64,000 bases of DNA from CAZJWC01 sp964550125 (GTDB taxonomy: Bacteria; Bacillota; Clostridia; Christensenellales; Borkfalkiaceae), in contig CAZJWC010000003.1 in NCBI GenBank assembly GCA_964550125.1, forward strand, positions 1 to 64,000, in the 5' to 3' direction. Made by a program: the position numbers and the translations under genes. Positions 18,231-27,507 of the stretch are shown here, one piece after another. The notes beneath the pieces were generated by a model that had not been told where the DNA came from, ran no database searches, and saw nothing but the letters and a program-made list of their open reading frames with translations. How positions within the stretch are numbered: the first letter of the stretch is position 1; every line of letters starts with the position of its first letter.

Positions 18231-18884
18231 TTATACTTCTTCACCTGTTATAACATCATAAGTATCAAGGTCAATAACCGAACCTACTATTTCAAGTCCA
18301 CAGTCCTCTGATACTAAGATGCCCCACATCATTTTTAGTTCAGTCTGTGCAGGTAACTGATAATTTTTTATTATATATACATTTTGATAAACGTATACAT
18401 TGCCTTTTGTTCCTTCATAATACTCTTGAGTAACACCATTGTTGATACAATTATTTTCGCCATCGTATACACCGGTATTAGTCAAAGTGTATTCTTGTAT
18501 AATCGTCCTTTCTGCAGCCTCCAGGCTTGAATCTTCATTAGGGTCCCACAACACTAACTTGATATAAGCATTATCTGCAAGAACATTTGAGATTTTTACA
18601 GTTTGAATTGAAACACTTGTAATATCTTCAGTCTCTTTCTCGTTTTTAAGTGAGATTGCAAGCTGAATAATATCTCCTGGTCCATAATACGCCGTCAAGC
18701 CTGAAGATGAATCTAGGTCAACGTTCAAATCAACATCAGTTGCCTCAGTTACATTTGTATCTAACGAGTCAACATAGGCTGAGGTTGTCATAGTGAACCA
18801 GGCATAAGTTGTTAGACCAACCATAAACAGCGACACTATCATCAAAAATATATTAAGTTTTTGAGTGCGTGCCGTTCGTTTCAT
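18231..18884 (-). CDS. TasA-like exported protein, 217 aa
   Basis: A short exported protein: basic MKRTARTQK, a hydrophobic helix, then TTYAWFTM, the motif shared across this locus at the expected signal-peptide end. The mature part (about 185 residues) is predicted to be beta-rich, like TasA/camelysin proteins. AAGGAG lies 9 bp before the ATG. The first 32 bp overlap the 3' end of the 1,269-aa gene in another frame, and the stop is 2 bp from the signal peptidase start, so all three are probably coupled. Likely a minor fibre subunit or anchor. Confidence 0.75.
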   Translation of the reverse strand: MKRTARTQKLNIFLMIVSLFMVGLTTYAWFTMTTSAYVDSLDTNVTEATDVDLNVDLDSSSGLTAYYGPGDIIQLAISLKNEKETEDITSVSIQTVKISNVLADNAYIKLVLWDPNEDSSLEAAERTIIQEYTLTNTGVYDGENNCINNGVTQEYYEGTKGNVYVYQNVYIIKNYQLPAQTELKMMWGILVSEDCGLEIVGSVIDLDTYDVITGEEV

Positions 18885-21800
18885 TACTCATTGCTCCTTC
18901 AAAATAGAAAATACCGATTGAACCCGTGCCATAGTATCTCTTTACTGCTTCATCATCATTTACAACAATAATTTCATTAAAGTAGCCTAGTTGTGATAAA
19001 TAGTGTGAAATTGCATTTACAACTTCTTCCTGTCCATCTGCGTGTGCTATCAAAATTTTGTTATAGGGTGAAGTTCTAAACGCATCTACGTTTGCTGTAA
19101 AGAAGGAATTTAAAACCTTGCCGTCAATAGCACTAAATTTCTTTAATTTTGCTTTTTCACCCAACTTCATTTCAATAATTGAATTTTGAATTGATGAGGC
19201 TGAAATCGCCTTGCCACCATTACTATAAATATTATCAGGTGATAATTCCTTAAGATTTTTATTTATAATAATTGTTCTAATAACATTTGTATCGTATTCA
19301 AGTTTTGACGCAAGTTCATTTACATCTTTAATGTCCTTTGCAAGTTCACTTGCTTTAATAGCAAGTATACCCAACGCACCTGACACATTTTTAGAGTTGA
19401 AACTTGCCATCCTTTCCTTATATCCTAAGTCGTTAGCAATTTTATTCATAATATCGCAAACGTGTGAATATCTCTTTGAAATTGAGATAAACAGGATATT
19501 TCTTTTTTGAGAAATGTATGGAGTCAAGAAATCTAATATAGGAATATAACCTGCTAGATTGTGTCCATCTGCTTTTAAGTTTATTACCTTTTCAGGAATA
19601 ACCTCTATGTTATATTGTTTTATAGCCTCATTAGACAATGAAACGCTTGAATCAACCATAATTTGAATATCATCAGTTGTGGCTTTTGCCATTTCAATAG
19701 TCTTTTTAAGTTTTGTAATCTTATCTGCGTAGCTTACTGCTTCACTACCTGCACTAAAGAACATTACACCAATAACGCCCTTGCCGTATTTTTTGATAAA
19801 TTCATCGTCTGCAGGTAAAACAAACAATTTTTTGAAAGGCTTAATTGCCATTAGTTGTTTTGCAAGTGCATTTACAACGCCGTCCGAAACACCCGTATGC
19901 CATATATATAGCACTTTATCGTCTGCGTTTACAAGGTCAGTTCTAACATCTGCAATGTATTCAAAAAATGCCTCTTTGCCTTTCTTGTATTGTTTTACGC
20001 TAGTTAACCTACCGTCCTCACCAATTTTTAAAAGGGAGTTTACAACATCTTTTGCACCGTTTGTGTTTATAATATGTGAGTTTCTAACAACTATTACCGA
20101 AGGAATAGTCATAGCAAGGAAACTTGTATGAACGTTTGACTTCATACTGTTTAGCGATTTAACAATATCTGGTGCAAAAACTTTACCTTTAACCATTTCA
20201 ACTGCTCTTTGTGCCAATATTGAAATACCACCGAAAGCAGTGTTACTATCTACTATATATATCCCTTTATATTCAATTTCTTCAGCGATAATTGAAAGTA
20301 ATTCTACCGTATGTGAAAGTTTTGTACCTGCACCGATAAAGATAATGTTATTTCCGTTTTCAATAAAAGGTTGAATTGCTTTTAGCGTTTCAACGCCATC
20401 AAACTTACCATAACCGATAGGTAAAATGTTTACACCAAGTTTTTTCATCAATTCGTGTTGTCCACAAATTGAATCAGTAAATACAACGACTTCACTTCTT
20501 TCATTTACGGTCTTATTAACCTTGATTGTTTGAGCATATTTGAACAACTTTTGGTAATCTTGAATAGTCATCCAACTCATCATCTTGGCTTCTTTTTCAG
20601 CCTCGTAAATTCGCTTTTGAGCCTCCTCTGTCGCACCCGTCGTTGCAGTTTCTGCTTGAGCAGTTGCTTCTTGTACTTGCTTAAATGCATTTCTCTTTGC
20701 TTGTTCTACTTGTTCTGTAACATAAGCACGCATCTTTGCAAGTTTTTCATCAGTAGTTTTTTTCAAGGTTTCAAGTTGAGTTTCATAGTTGTCCTTTTGT
20801 TTAGACATCTCACTTTCAACCTTTTTAACGCTCTCATCTCTTTCAGCGTCTTTTTGGTCGGATAGTTTTTTAAGTGCAAGCATATGTTTTTCTCTCGTAT
20901 CTTGCAATACTGCGTCTGCCTTTGCTTTTGCATCAGCAAGTTGAGCAGTTTGTCTATCCTTTTCTGCTTTTATGTAAGCTTCACGTTCTTGAGCAAATTG
21001 CTTATCCTTTTCCACGAGTTTTTGGTCAAATTCCTTTTTACTTTCAGCCATTGCCTCGTCATGCTGTTGATTCAAAAGTTTCATTTCACGCTTATGAATA
21101 TCTGCTTCGTCCTGCTTTTCTTGTTGCATTTTCTTTTCCCAGTATTCTTTTTCAGCGGCTAATTCTTTTGAACGCAATTCTTGGATTTTTGCAATTTCTT
21201 CTTCGCAAAGTTCTCTTTCTTTTTTAATGTTAAATTCGTTTTGGGCTTGCAATTTTTCAATCTTATGTTGAGTTAAAGCCTTTTCATGACTTAAAACATG
21301 AGCGTGATTATCAAGAGTTTCTTGCATCTTTTTATCTCTATCAGCAATTTGGCTCTTATAACTATTTTCAAGTTCAGTCATTTGTTGGTTGATTTGAGTA
21401 ACTTCATCACCATGAAGTTTAGCAAGTCTTTCAGCCTCTTTTGAGTGCTGATTTTCAAGTGATTTTAGTGCCTTTTTATGTTTTAAGTTTGCCTCGTTAT
21501 AAAGTTTTACAAGGTCCTTAATAACTTTTGTTTGTCTTGCCTCAGTCAACTTGAAGTCGATAAGTTTTTCTTTTTGTCTATTAACAATCTTTTTATACTT
21601 ATCTACTTCTCTTTCACGAATTTTTATTTCTTTTGACCTTGCATTTTCAATCAGTTCTTTTACTTGAGCAATCTTTTCAGGGTCAATCTTTTCAGCGTCA
21701 GCCTTTCTGTTTTGCTCAAAATATCTTTTTTCAAGGTCCTTTTTAAATTGGTTATCAGAATTTAACTTAATGATAAATTGAGATAAAATCATTGCATCAT

Positions 21801-22662
21801 ACAAACCTACTTTTAGGTCAGGAGTTAAAATTCTATCACCATCTTTGGCGTTTAGTGTATAACCGGGGTCGCCATAAGTTTCGATGAAGGTATAAAGTTC
21901 AACTGCCTTTTGGAAGTTGGGATTCTTCTTCATCATATTTGTTTTTGTGATTGGAGGGCGTACGGGTTCAGCACCCCTCAACTTTTGGAATAAAGGTGAG
22001 CCTAAAAAGCCATCCAAAATCTTTTTAATCTTTAAAATTCTTGTAAATTCATCATTGTTTTGTTCAAGTTTATTTTTACCGTTTGCCTCGTCATCACCCT
22101 TTTGGAATACGCAGTCCATATTAACTTTAATTAAATCGGATTCAAACTCAAGTTCTCTACCCATATTCAACTTAAAGGAAGCGTCATCTGATGCTACTTG
22201 CAAAGCGTTAATTCTTATATCAACGAAACGGCTTACATTTTGAACTAATGTCTTTAAAAATCTGTTTTCATAAATCGCAAAGTTTTCTTCTCTACGCAAG
22301 TTTAAAATTTGTTCAGGTGTTACATATTCGCCATCAACTCTTGCAATTAAGTTGGTATGCTGTGCCAAATGGCGAACAGATTCGCTTGTAATTTTACGGC
22401 ATCTTTCGATAGGAACGATTTCTTCAATCGTTTCAATGAACTGTCTTTGCTCACGGATTGCTTTATCAAGGTACATCAGTGAGTCTTCAATCTTTTCTAC
22501 CCAGTCAGTCTTGATTTCTTTTTGCATACTAAAACCAGAGCATTTATCACGAGATGAATCACTATTCATCAACTCGGCAATCATGTTCTTATAATTAGCA
22601 TCGCCTGCTAGACTTATCTTAAATTCTTCGTATGCACGATATAACTGATCAAAACGTTCCAT
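18853..22662 (-). CDS. DUF2357-like / coiled-coil / tandem DegV-like protein
   Basis: A 1,269-aa cytoplasmic protein with no signal peptide. Residues 1-300 resemble DUF2357 proteins, the partners of McrB-type ATPases: SESVRHLAQHTNLI, ENRFLKTLVQNVSRFVD, PLFQKLRG and a following KNPNFQKAVELYTFIETYG. No nuclease core is visible. About 315-690 is a highly charged continuous coiled coil. The C-terminal half looks like two degenerate DegV (fatty-acid-binding) modules: TDSICGQ...FIGAGTKLSH...YIVDSNTAFGG, ending with a half like YIWHTGVSDGVVNAL and GKGVIGVMFF; then VDSSVSLSNEA...LFISISKRYSH, ending with LIAHADGQEEVVNAI and GTGSIGIFYFEG. It directly follows the AAA+ gene, so the two probably form a complex. 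I know of no characterised protein with this architecture. Confidence 0.7.
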   Translation of the reverse strand: MERFDQLYRAYEEFKISLAGDANYKNMIAELMNSDSSRDKCSGFSMQKEIKTDWVEKIEDSLMYLDKAIREQRQFIETIEEIVPIERCRKITSESVRHLAQHTNLIARVDGEYVTPEQILNLRREENFAIYENRFLKTLVQNVSRFVDIRINALQVASDDASFKLNMGRELEFESDLIKVNMDCVFQKGDDEANGKNKLEQNNDEFTRILKIKKILDGFLGSPLFQKLRGAEPVRPPITKTNMMKKNPNFQKAVELYTFIETYGDPGYTLNAKDGDRILTPDLKVGLYDAMILSQFIIKLNSDNQFKKDLEKRYFEQNRKADAEKIDPEKIAQVKELIENARSKEIKIREREVDKYKKIVNRQKEKLIDFKLTEARQTKVIKDLVKLYNEANLKHKKALKSLENQHSKEAERLAKLHGDEVTQINQQMTELENSYKSQIADRDKKMQETLDNHAHVLSHEKALTQHKIEKLQAQNEFNIKKERELCEEEIAKIQELRSKELAAEKEYWEKKMQQEKQDEADIHKREMKLLNQQHDEAMAESKKEFDQKLVEKDKQFAQEREAYIKAEKDRQTAQLADAKAKADAVLQDTREKHMLALKKLSDQKDAERDESVKKVESEMSKQKDNYETQLETLKKTTDEKLAKMRAYVTEQVEQAKRNAFKQVQEATAQAETATTGATEEAQKRIYEAEKEAKMMSWMTIQDYQKLFKYAQTIKVNKTVNERSEVVVFTDSICGQHELMKKLGVNILPIGYGKFDGVETLKAIQPFIENGNNIIFIGAGTKLSHTVELLSIIAEEIEYKGIYIVDSNTAFGGISILAQRAVEMVKGKVFAPDIVKSLNSMKSNVHTSFLAMTIPSVIVVRNSHIINTNGAKDVVNSLLKIGEDGRLTSVKQYKKGKEAFFEYIADVRTDLVNADDKVLYIWHTGVSDGVVNALAKQLMAIKPFKKLFVLPADDEFIKKYGKGVIGVMFFSAGSEAVSYADKITKLKKTIEMAKATTDDIQIMVDSSVSLSNEAIKQYNIEVIPEKVINLKADGHNLAGYIPILDFLTPYISQKRNILFISISKRYSHVCDIMNKIANDLGYKERMASFNSKNVSGALGILAIKASELAKDIKDVNELASKLEYDTNVIRTIIINKNLKELSPDNIYSNGGKAISASSIQNSIIEMKLGEKAKLKKFSAIDGKVLNSFFTANVDAFRTSPYNKILIAHADGQEEVVNAISHYLSQLGYFNEIIVVNDDEAVKRYYGTGSIGIFYFEGAMSNETNGTHSKT

Positions 22663-22708
22663 ATCTCAAAAACCTTATCAAAATGTTTATTTTTTAGCCT
22701 ACAAACTA

Positions 22709-24319
22709 TTAAATCATCTTCTTTAATCTAAATAGATATTCTTTAGATACGTTCATATTTTGCGAGCCAAATAATTGGTCCATAAAAGTTACAAGTCCAC
22801 TAATTTCATCACGAATTAGTGCTAAGTTCAATGCTTCAAACTTTCTAAATACCTTTTTAGCAAGTACATAGTCAAGTCCGTCAATTTCAGTGCCACCACA
22901 ACCAACATATACAGGGATAAATTCCTTTAATTGTTTAACGATACGGTTACCAAAAGCCAAACGGAAGTGTTCGATAACAAAGTCGTCTAGTGTTTCAAGT
23001 TTCTTTAAAGTTTCTTCAGAAACTACATTTCTTTCTTTTGCTTCGTTCATTTTTGACTCAAAGTACTTTGCATTTAATCTCATAGGACCTTGGTCAGGTG
23101 CTTTGAAGTATACACCTTTTTTGTTAATATCTATGGGCATTGCACGGTCATAAACCTTATCAGTTACAGCGAAAGTTGAGTCATCGTTGTTGATTGTGCC
23201 GATATACCACATATTCTCAGGTAATTTAATTCTACCCTCACTAAGTTTTTTAGGGTCGTTCGCCCAAACGTTAGGAACTAATGATACAACCCACTCATCT
23301 CTTGAAGGCATTTCAAGGATTGATAACATTTCAGCAAAGTAGTACTCAACACGGGCGATATTCATTTCGTCAAGGATTGTTAAGTACAAATCTTCTTTAT
23401 AAGTTGCTTCATACATTGTACGCAAGATATCAGTTTCATTATATCTCTTTGTAAATTCATTAAAGTAGCCAAACAATTCCGAACGGTCCCTCCAAGAAGG
23501 TTGAACTGACGCAATCAAAGCATCATTTATAATAAACTTACCAAAAGCATAAGGAAGTGAAGTTTTACCCGTACCTGAAATACCTTGCAAAATGATCAAT
23601 CTCGTTGAAGCAAATGATGATATAAATAGACGAATTGTTTCCTCGTCATAGTACAATCTCATCCTTGATGCTGCAAAATTTCTAAATCTGTCGCAAAGTT
23701 CGGGCAATGTAAAACTTGTATCATACTCAGGTGGAGTATAATCCTTCATTTGTTCGTCAACTCTGTCAAGCATGAAGAAACGCTTTACATCTGAAGTAAT
23801 CTCTGTTCCGTCCCCTTTCTTTTCACCGTCAGTACCAGTTGAAGCAGCACTTCCGTTTAATGTTTCCATTTCATCGCCTGTTAAAGTGGCAATTTCATTA
23901 GGGTTTAGACCTATTTGAGATACCTTCATTGAAAGAATTTTATCTTTTTCGAGGTTAAGACGCATAACTTCTTTATTAAGGGCATTAAGTTCTTTTAACA
24001 AATCGTCTTGACTATGTATTGTTTTTATACTGCGAATAATCTTTCTTGTTAAAAAGACTAAACCTACAACAAGGGCAGCAAAAACGATTAATATCAATAA
24101 TATACACACTATTGATATTACCCAAGCAACACCACCGTTTGCAGAAGTATATCCTTCAATCATACTCTTATACTCGGCGAAATTAAAAGCCTTTATTATT
24201 CCATTAAAAGCACCGACAAAAATTTGACCTAATCCTCCAAAAAACTGGGAGAAAAAGTTTAATAAAAATTGTGATAAACTCGATACCGTATCGGCACAAA
24301 TTTGCGTAAAATTATACAT
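22709..24319 (-). CDS. Membrane-anchored McrB-like AAA+ ATPase
   Basis: A 536-residue protein with an amphipathic N-terminal region, one transmembrane helix (about 64-91), a short coiled coil (100-135), and a C-terminal AAA+ domain: Walker A GISGTGKTS (246-254), Walker B LTILDEMN (313-320), sensor-1 GTINNDD (374-380) and a DRAM segment (391-394) that may carry the arginine finger. PSWRDRSELFGYFNEF after Walker A is typical of McrB/MoxR-type ATPases. It is followed after 46 bp by the DUF2357-like gene, the usual McrB partner type. The membrane anchor and its place among signal peptidases and fibre genes suggest it remodels or drives export or assembly of the surface structure rather than restriction. 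Confidence 0.8.
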   Translation of the reverse strand: MYNFTQICADTVSSLSQFLLNFFSQFFGGLGQIFVGAFNGIIKAFNFAEYKSMIEGYTSANGGVAWVISIVCILLILIVFAALVVGLVFLTRKIIRSIKTIHSQDDLLKELNALNKEVMRLNLEKDKILSMKVSQIGLNPNEIATLTGDEMETLNGSAASTGTDGEKKGDGTEITSDVKRFFMLDRVDEQMKDYTPPEYDTSFTLPELCDRFRNFAASRMRLYYDEETIRLFISSFASTRLIILQGISGTGKTSLPYAFGKFIINDALIASVQPSWRDRSELFGYFNEFTKRYNETDILRTMYEATYKEDLYLTILDEMNIARVEYYFAEMLSILEMPSRDEWVVSLVPNVWANDPKKLSEGRIKLPENMWYIGTINNDDSTFAVTDKVYDRAMPIDINKKGVYFKAPDQGPMRLNAKYFESKMNEAKERNVVSEETLKKLETLDDFVIEHFRLAFGNRIVKQLKEFIPVYVGCGGTEIDGLDYVLAKKVFRKFEALNLALIRDEISGLVTFMDQLFGSQNMNVSKEYLFRLKKMI

Positions 24320-24368
24320 AATAGTAACCTCATTGCATACATTGTTCTAGGTTCTAATAAAGCACCAC

Positions 24369-24412
24369 GGGCTTCTTGCCAAAAGCCACTCTTTCAGGCT
24401 TTCGGCAGGCCC
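24369..24412 (-). other. Intercistronic hairpin without T-tract
   Basis: On the minus strand GGGC-TGCC-AAAGCC near 24397-24412 pairs with GGCTTT-GGCA-GCCC near 24369-24387, giving a long interrupted stem in the 123-bp gap between the second signal peptidase gene and the AAA+ gene. There is no T run after it, so it is more likely an mRNA processing or stability element than a full terminator. Confidence 0.55.
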
Positions 24413-24442
24413 ATAATAAAGTGATTGACAAAATTATTGGAT

Positions 24443-25237
24443 TTATTGAGTATCGCTTTCTCCACTCTCATTATCCTTTTTGCCGGTATTTTCTTTTTCT
24501 TTTTCAAGTCCTGCCAAATACTCTTCAATCGCTTTTCGTTTAAGTTCTTCAGTCAACTCGACATTTTCAAGTTGCTTTTCTTCTTGTTGTTCTTTTTGAT
24601 AAGATAAAAGGTTTCTTACAAAGCCTATAACTTCATAGATAAAAAATGCTAACATTGGTAACACTATACATACGAAAAACCCGACTGACGTACTTAAAAA
24701 TGTTACAAAATTTCCAACACCTTTTAACCTTGTACCCTTCACACCTTCTTCTTGACACGAATAATAACTTATAATATCGCTCGCAACTCTCCAGTTGTCA
24801 TCCCATTTATTATCTGTATTATCACCTGCTGTATAATAAAATCTTCCACCTATAGTCTCTTTAACATCAACTATACGGTGAGTTTTAGTAATTCTTTGGC
24901 CGGTTACACTATCCTGATCCCAAAAAGTTACAATATCACCAACTTGATAATCGTCTTTATAAAATTGAGATTTGCCTTTATCTGTTTTAACAGTGATTAC
25001 ACTGTCTTTGCCAAAGATCAGGTCGCCTGCTTTTATCGTAGGCTCCATTGAATCAGTTTGTACGGCAAAGACATAGTAACCAAATATTTTAGGCAACCCT
25101 GTATTTTTATCCTTACAGAGTGAAAAAATCAAAGTAGTTGCCGAAAATAAAAGGATGATAACCATAAGTACAGTTAAACATATATCTAGTATTTTTTTAT
25201 ATTTCGGTTTGTTTTGTTCTTCTTCTGTATTTTCCAT
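24443..25237 (-). CDS. Second SipW-like (S26B) signal peptidase I
   Basis: A 264-residue paralogue of the first signal peptidase. It has an N-terminal helix (about 18-40), QTDSMEP with nucleophile Ser63, TKTHRIVDV with His120, a GDNTDNKWDDNW acidic loop, and a second membrane helix (about 178-200). It differs in having a charged C-terminal tail of about 55 residues, predicted to be a coiled coil on the cytoplasmic side. GGAAGG precedes the ATG. It follows the 375-aa TasA-like gene by 53 bp, so that protein is the probable substrate. The operon thus has two peptidases, each near different exported proteins. Confidence 0.9.
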   Translation of the reverse strand: MENTEEEQNKPKYKKILDICLTVLMVIILLFSATTLIFSLCKDKNTGLPKIFGYYVFAVQTDSMEPTIKAGDLIFGKDSVITVKTDKGKSQFYKDDYQVGDIVTFWDQDSVTGQRITKTHRIVDVKETIGGRFYYTAGDNTDNKWDDNWRVASDIISYYSCQEEGVKGTRLKGVGNFVTFLSTSVGFFVCIVLPMLAFFIYEVIGFVRNLLSYQKEQQEEKQLENVELTEELKRKAIEEYLAGLEKEKENTGKKDNESGESDTQ

Positions 25238-25290
25238 ATTACCTTCCTTTTATCTTTTATAAAATAAGCGAATACAACAAAATATCGTTA

Positions 25291-26418
25291 TTATGCAGTA
25301 GTTAATTCAATATTAAATGAAAGTGTATGACCTGCGATATGGTTTGTACAGTCAAGGTCTTGACCTTCTAACCATACAACAACTGAAATTCTAGTATAAC
25401 CTGCAGTACACTCACCAAGACTGATTCCTGCACCATCAGGGTTATCAACATCAGTTAAAGTATCTTGCAAGTTGAAGCAAGAACCATCAGGAGTTTGAGT
25501 ACTATCGTATACTGCATTTTGATAATCAAAAGCCCCCAAAGTGTCATCACCTTTTTTGTAAGTACCTGATTCACTGTCATATTCATATTGACCATTTATA
25601 GAAGCTTTCATATATGCTGCAACCATTTGATTGTCTGCTGGTGACATTGTTATTGCACCATCTTCAACTAATGCTCTATAGCCAAAATAACTATTTTTAG
25701 CATCAAATACAACGTTGTTATAAACTCCGTTTACACCATAGGTATTTTGCGCACCTTCAGTAGTGCCAAATGGATTACCTGCAGAGTGTTTTTGTGAGTT
25801 AGGTTCATAAATACGAACTTTTTGTACAGTTTCTCCTGCATTAGTGGGAGTTTGTGATAAATTAGTTTCATCTGCTTCGGCAGTCCATTGAACAAAAGCG
25901 ATACGGATTGCACTTGTACAATCGTAATTATCTGTGTTTGCATCTAAATCTGTAAATTGAATCTTTGTAGTCTTCAATTCAACGTCTATTGAGTTGCTTA
26001 AGAAGAAGTCAAAGAAATAAGCATTACTACCACTTCTGTAAGTGTATGCACTTGTAGTTAACAAACCTAATTCAGTTTTGCTACCATTATAAAATGCTAG
26101 GTCAGTAATTTGTGAATCATCGCTTGCTGTTGAAATAGGAGACATTCCATTATCACCATTGGGAATAGTCTTAAATAAAGCACCTTCAATATCACTCGTT
26201 GTTAGAGTAGTCTTCCAACCAGTAGTGGGGTTAGTAGACAATGAAATACCTGATGCATCTGCTGCACGAACAGATAAGTTTGTGATTTTACCCGAATTGC
26301 TTGAGTCAAACCAAGCATAAGTTGCTGTACTTAAAGCAACTACGGATACAACCATCATAGCCAAAGAAGAGAATAACATACGTCTCTTAGCATTGGACTT
26401 TTTTGTTGTAGTCTTCAT
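25291..26418 (-). CDS. TasA-like exported protein, 375 aa (probable major subunit)
   Basis: The start is assigned at 26418: GGAGGAAATTAAA lies just before this ATG, while an in-frame ATG at 26433 falls inside the Shine-Dalgarno sequence. The N-terminus is basic (MKTTTKKSNAKRR), followed by a hydrophobic helix and STATYAWFDSS, then a beta-rich Asp/Thr/Asn-rich mature domain. The C-terminus has VVVWLEGQDLDCTNHIAGH, a motif repeated in the 271-aa neighbour. By position near the promoter, strong ribosome binding site and simple exported architecture it is the best candidate for the main fibre subunit, processed by the signal peptidase encoded next to it. Confidence 0.78.
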   Translation of the reverse strand: MKTTTKKSNAKRRMLFSSLAMMVVSVVALSTATYAWFDSSNSGKITNLSVRAADASGISLSTNPTTGWKTTLTTSDIEGALFKTIPNGDNGMSPISTASDDSQITDLAFYNGSKTELGLLTTSAYTYRSGSNAYFFDFFLSNSIDVELKTTKIQFTDLDANTDNYDCTSAIRIAFVQWTAEADETNLSQTPTNAGETVQKVRIYEPNSQKHSAGNPFGTTEGAQNTYGVNGVYNNVVFDAKNSYFGYRALVEDGAITMSPADNQMVAAYMKASINGQYEYDSESGTYKKGDDTLGAFDYQNAVYDSTQTPDGSCFNLQDTLTDVDNPDGAGISLGECTAGYTRISVVVWLEGQDLDCTNHIAGHTLSFNIELTTA

Positions 26419-26496
26419 TTTAATTTCCTCCATAGAATTTAAATATAATTACATATATAATAACTTGAAAATTTAAAACGATAAGTCGGGTTATCG

Positions 26497-27312
26497 TTAA
26501 GAGATTGACATCTCCATTTTAATTAAATCTCCAAGAATATTATCCGTACACTCAGGGTCGCTTCCTTCTAGCCAAACAACAACTGTAAATTTATCGATAC
26601 CACCTGCTTCAAGCCCTTCCCTATCTTCATTAACCAAATAATAAGTACCAAAAGGGATTGTGTCCATACCATTATTTTCATACGCTTCAGCAGGATAACT
26701 AGCATAGTCATCAGAAGTTGCAATGTATTGCATCTCACCGTTTTTTTGCCATTTAGCGTAGACCTTTCGTTCATCATTTCTTTGGATTAAGATACGAATT
26801 GCATCTTCAATTTCACCACTTGTATTTTTAACTGTAATTGAATAGTGGTAGTTAACTTTTACGTTACTTTCATTTTTTATGTAGAAGTTATAAGCAAGAT
26901 AACCTTCAGTGCTTGCTGCTCCTTCTTTTGACGATATATTATCAAAGTTATCGTTTATCCAAGAATAAGCATAACAGGTCATATCATCAATAATTGGAAC
27001 TTTTAATTCTTTATAAGTTTCTTCAAAATCTTCGCTCGTGCTCATTGAAAATGTGCCTTGTTCTTCAAGCATCTTTATTGAGAATACACCAGTTTGACTT
27101 AACATATATACTGCTGCATAGGAAATTAACATAATTGACATAACACCTGTAAGCAATACTATGACTGTCTTTTTTATTAAGTTAGCACGCTTGGCAGATT
27201 TAACGTGTTTTTCCGTACGGAAACGAGAATATCCACGGCCATACGCTAATTGCTCCAAGTCTTGCGGTTTAAAGACTTTTTCTTTAGTTGTCTTTTCCTT
27301 TCCTTTTGACAT
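26497..27312 (-). CDS. Membrane-anchored or exported TasA-like protein, 271 aa
   Basis: First gene of the fibre operon. It has an unusually long basic cytoplasmic N-terminus (about 46 residues, rich in Lys and Arg), a hydrophobic helix (about 47-70), then an extracellular domain ending in VVVWLEGSDPECTDNILGD, nearly the same motif as the 375-aa neighbour. The YAWF motif is replaced by SYAAVYML, so it may stay anchored rather than be cleaved. AGGAGAAATCT precedes the ATG. It could be the fibre anchor or nucleator. That role is inferred from order and sequence resemblance only. Confidence 0.72.
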   Translation of the reverse strand: MSKGKEKTTKEKVFKPQDLEQLAYGRGYSRFRTEKHVKSAKRANLIKKTVIVLLTGVMSIMLISYAAVYMLSQTGVFSIKMLEEQGTFSMSTSEDFEETYKELKVPIIDDMTCYAYSWINDNFDNISSKEGAASTEGYLAYNFYIKNESNVKVNYHYSITVKNTSGEIEDAIRILIQRNDERKVYAKWQKNGEMQYIATSDDYASYPAEAYENNGMDTIPFGTYYLVNEDREGLEAGGIDKFTVVVWLEGSDPECTDNILGDLIKMEMSIS

Positions 27313-27442
27313 AGATTTCTCCTACGAAGTATATATTATTTGAGTAAATTTCCTTAAAATTAACAGCACAAAAAGTGTAAAATCAACCAAACTATACACA
27401 ATTTGATGATTGTACACATTAGCATTTTTATTTTAAAACATT

Positions 27443-27495
27443 ATTATATAATAAATTTTTGTTGGCAAAAATTGTTTTATTTTTGGCACAATTTG
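27443..27495 (-). promoter_or_regulatory. Predicted fibre-operon promoter with direct repeats for the LytTR regulator
   Basis: On the minus strand CAAATTGTGCC (27485-27495) and CAATTTTTGCC (27464-27474) are direct repeats 21 bp apart, two helical turns, as in sites of AgrA/ComE-type regulators. TATAAT lies at 27443-27448. The expected -35 position is occupied by the proximal repeat and has no TTGACA, which suits an activator-dependent promoter. The leader would be about 120 nt. Confidence 0.45.
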
Positions 27496-27507
27496 CACTT
27501 AAATTTA

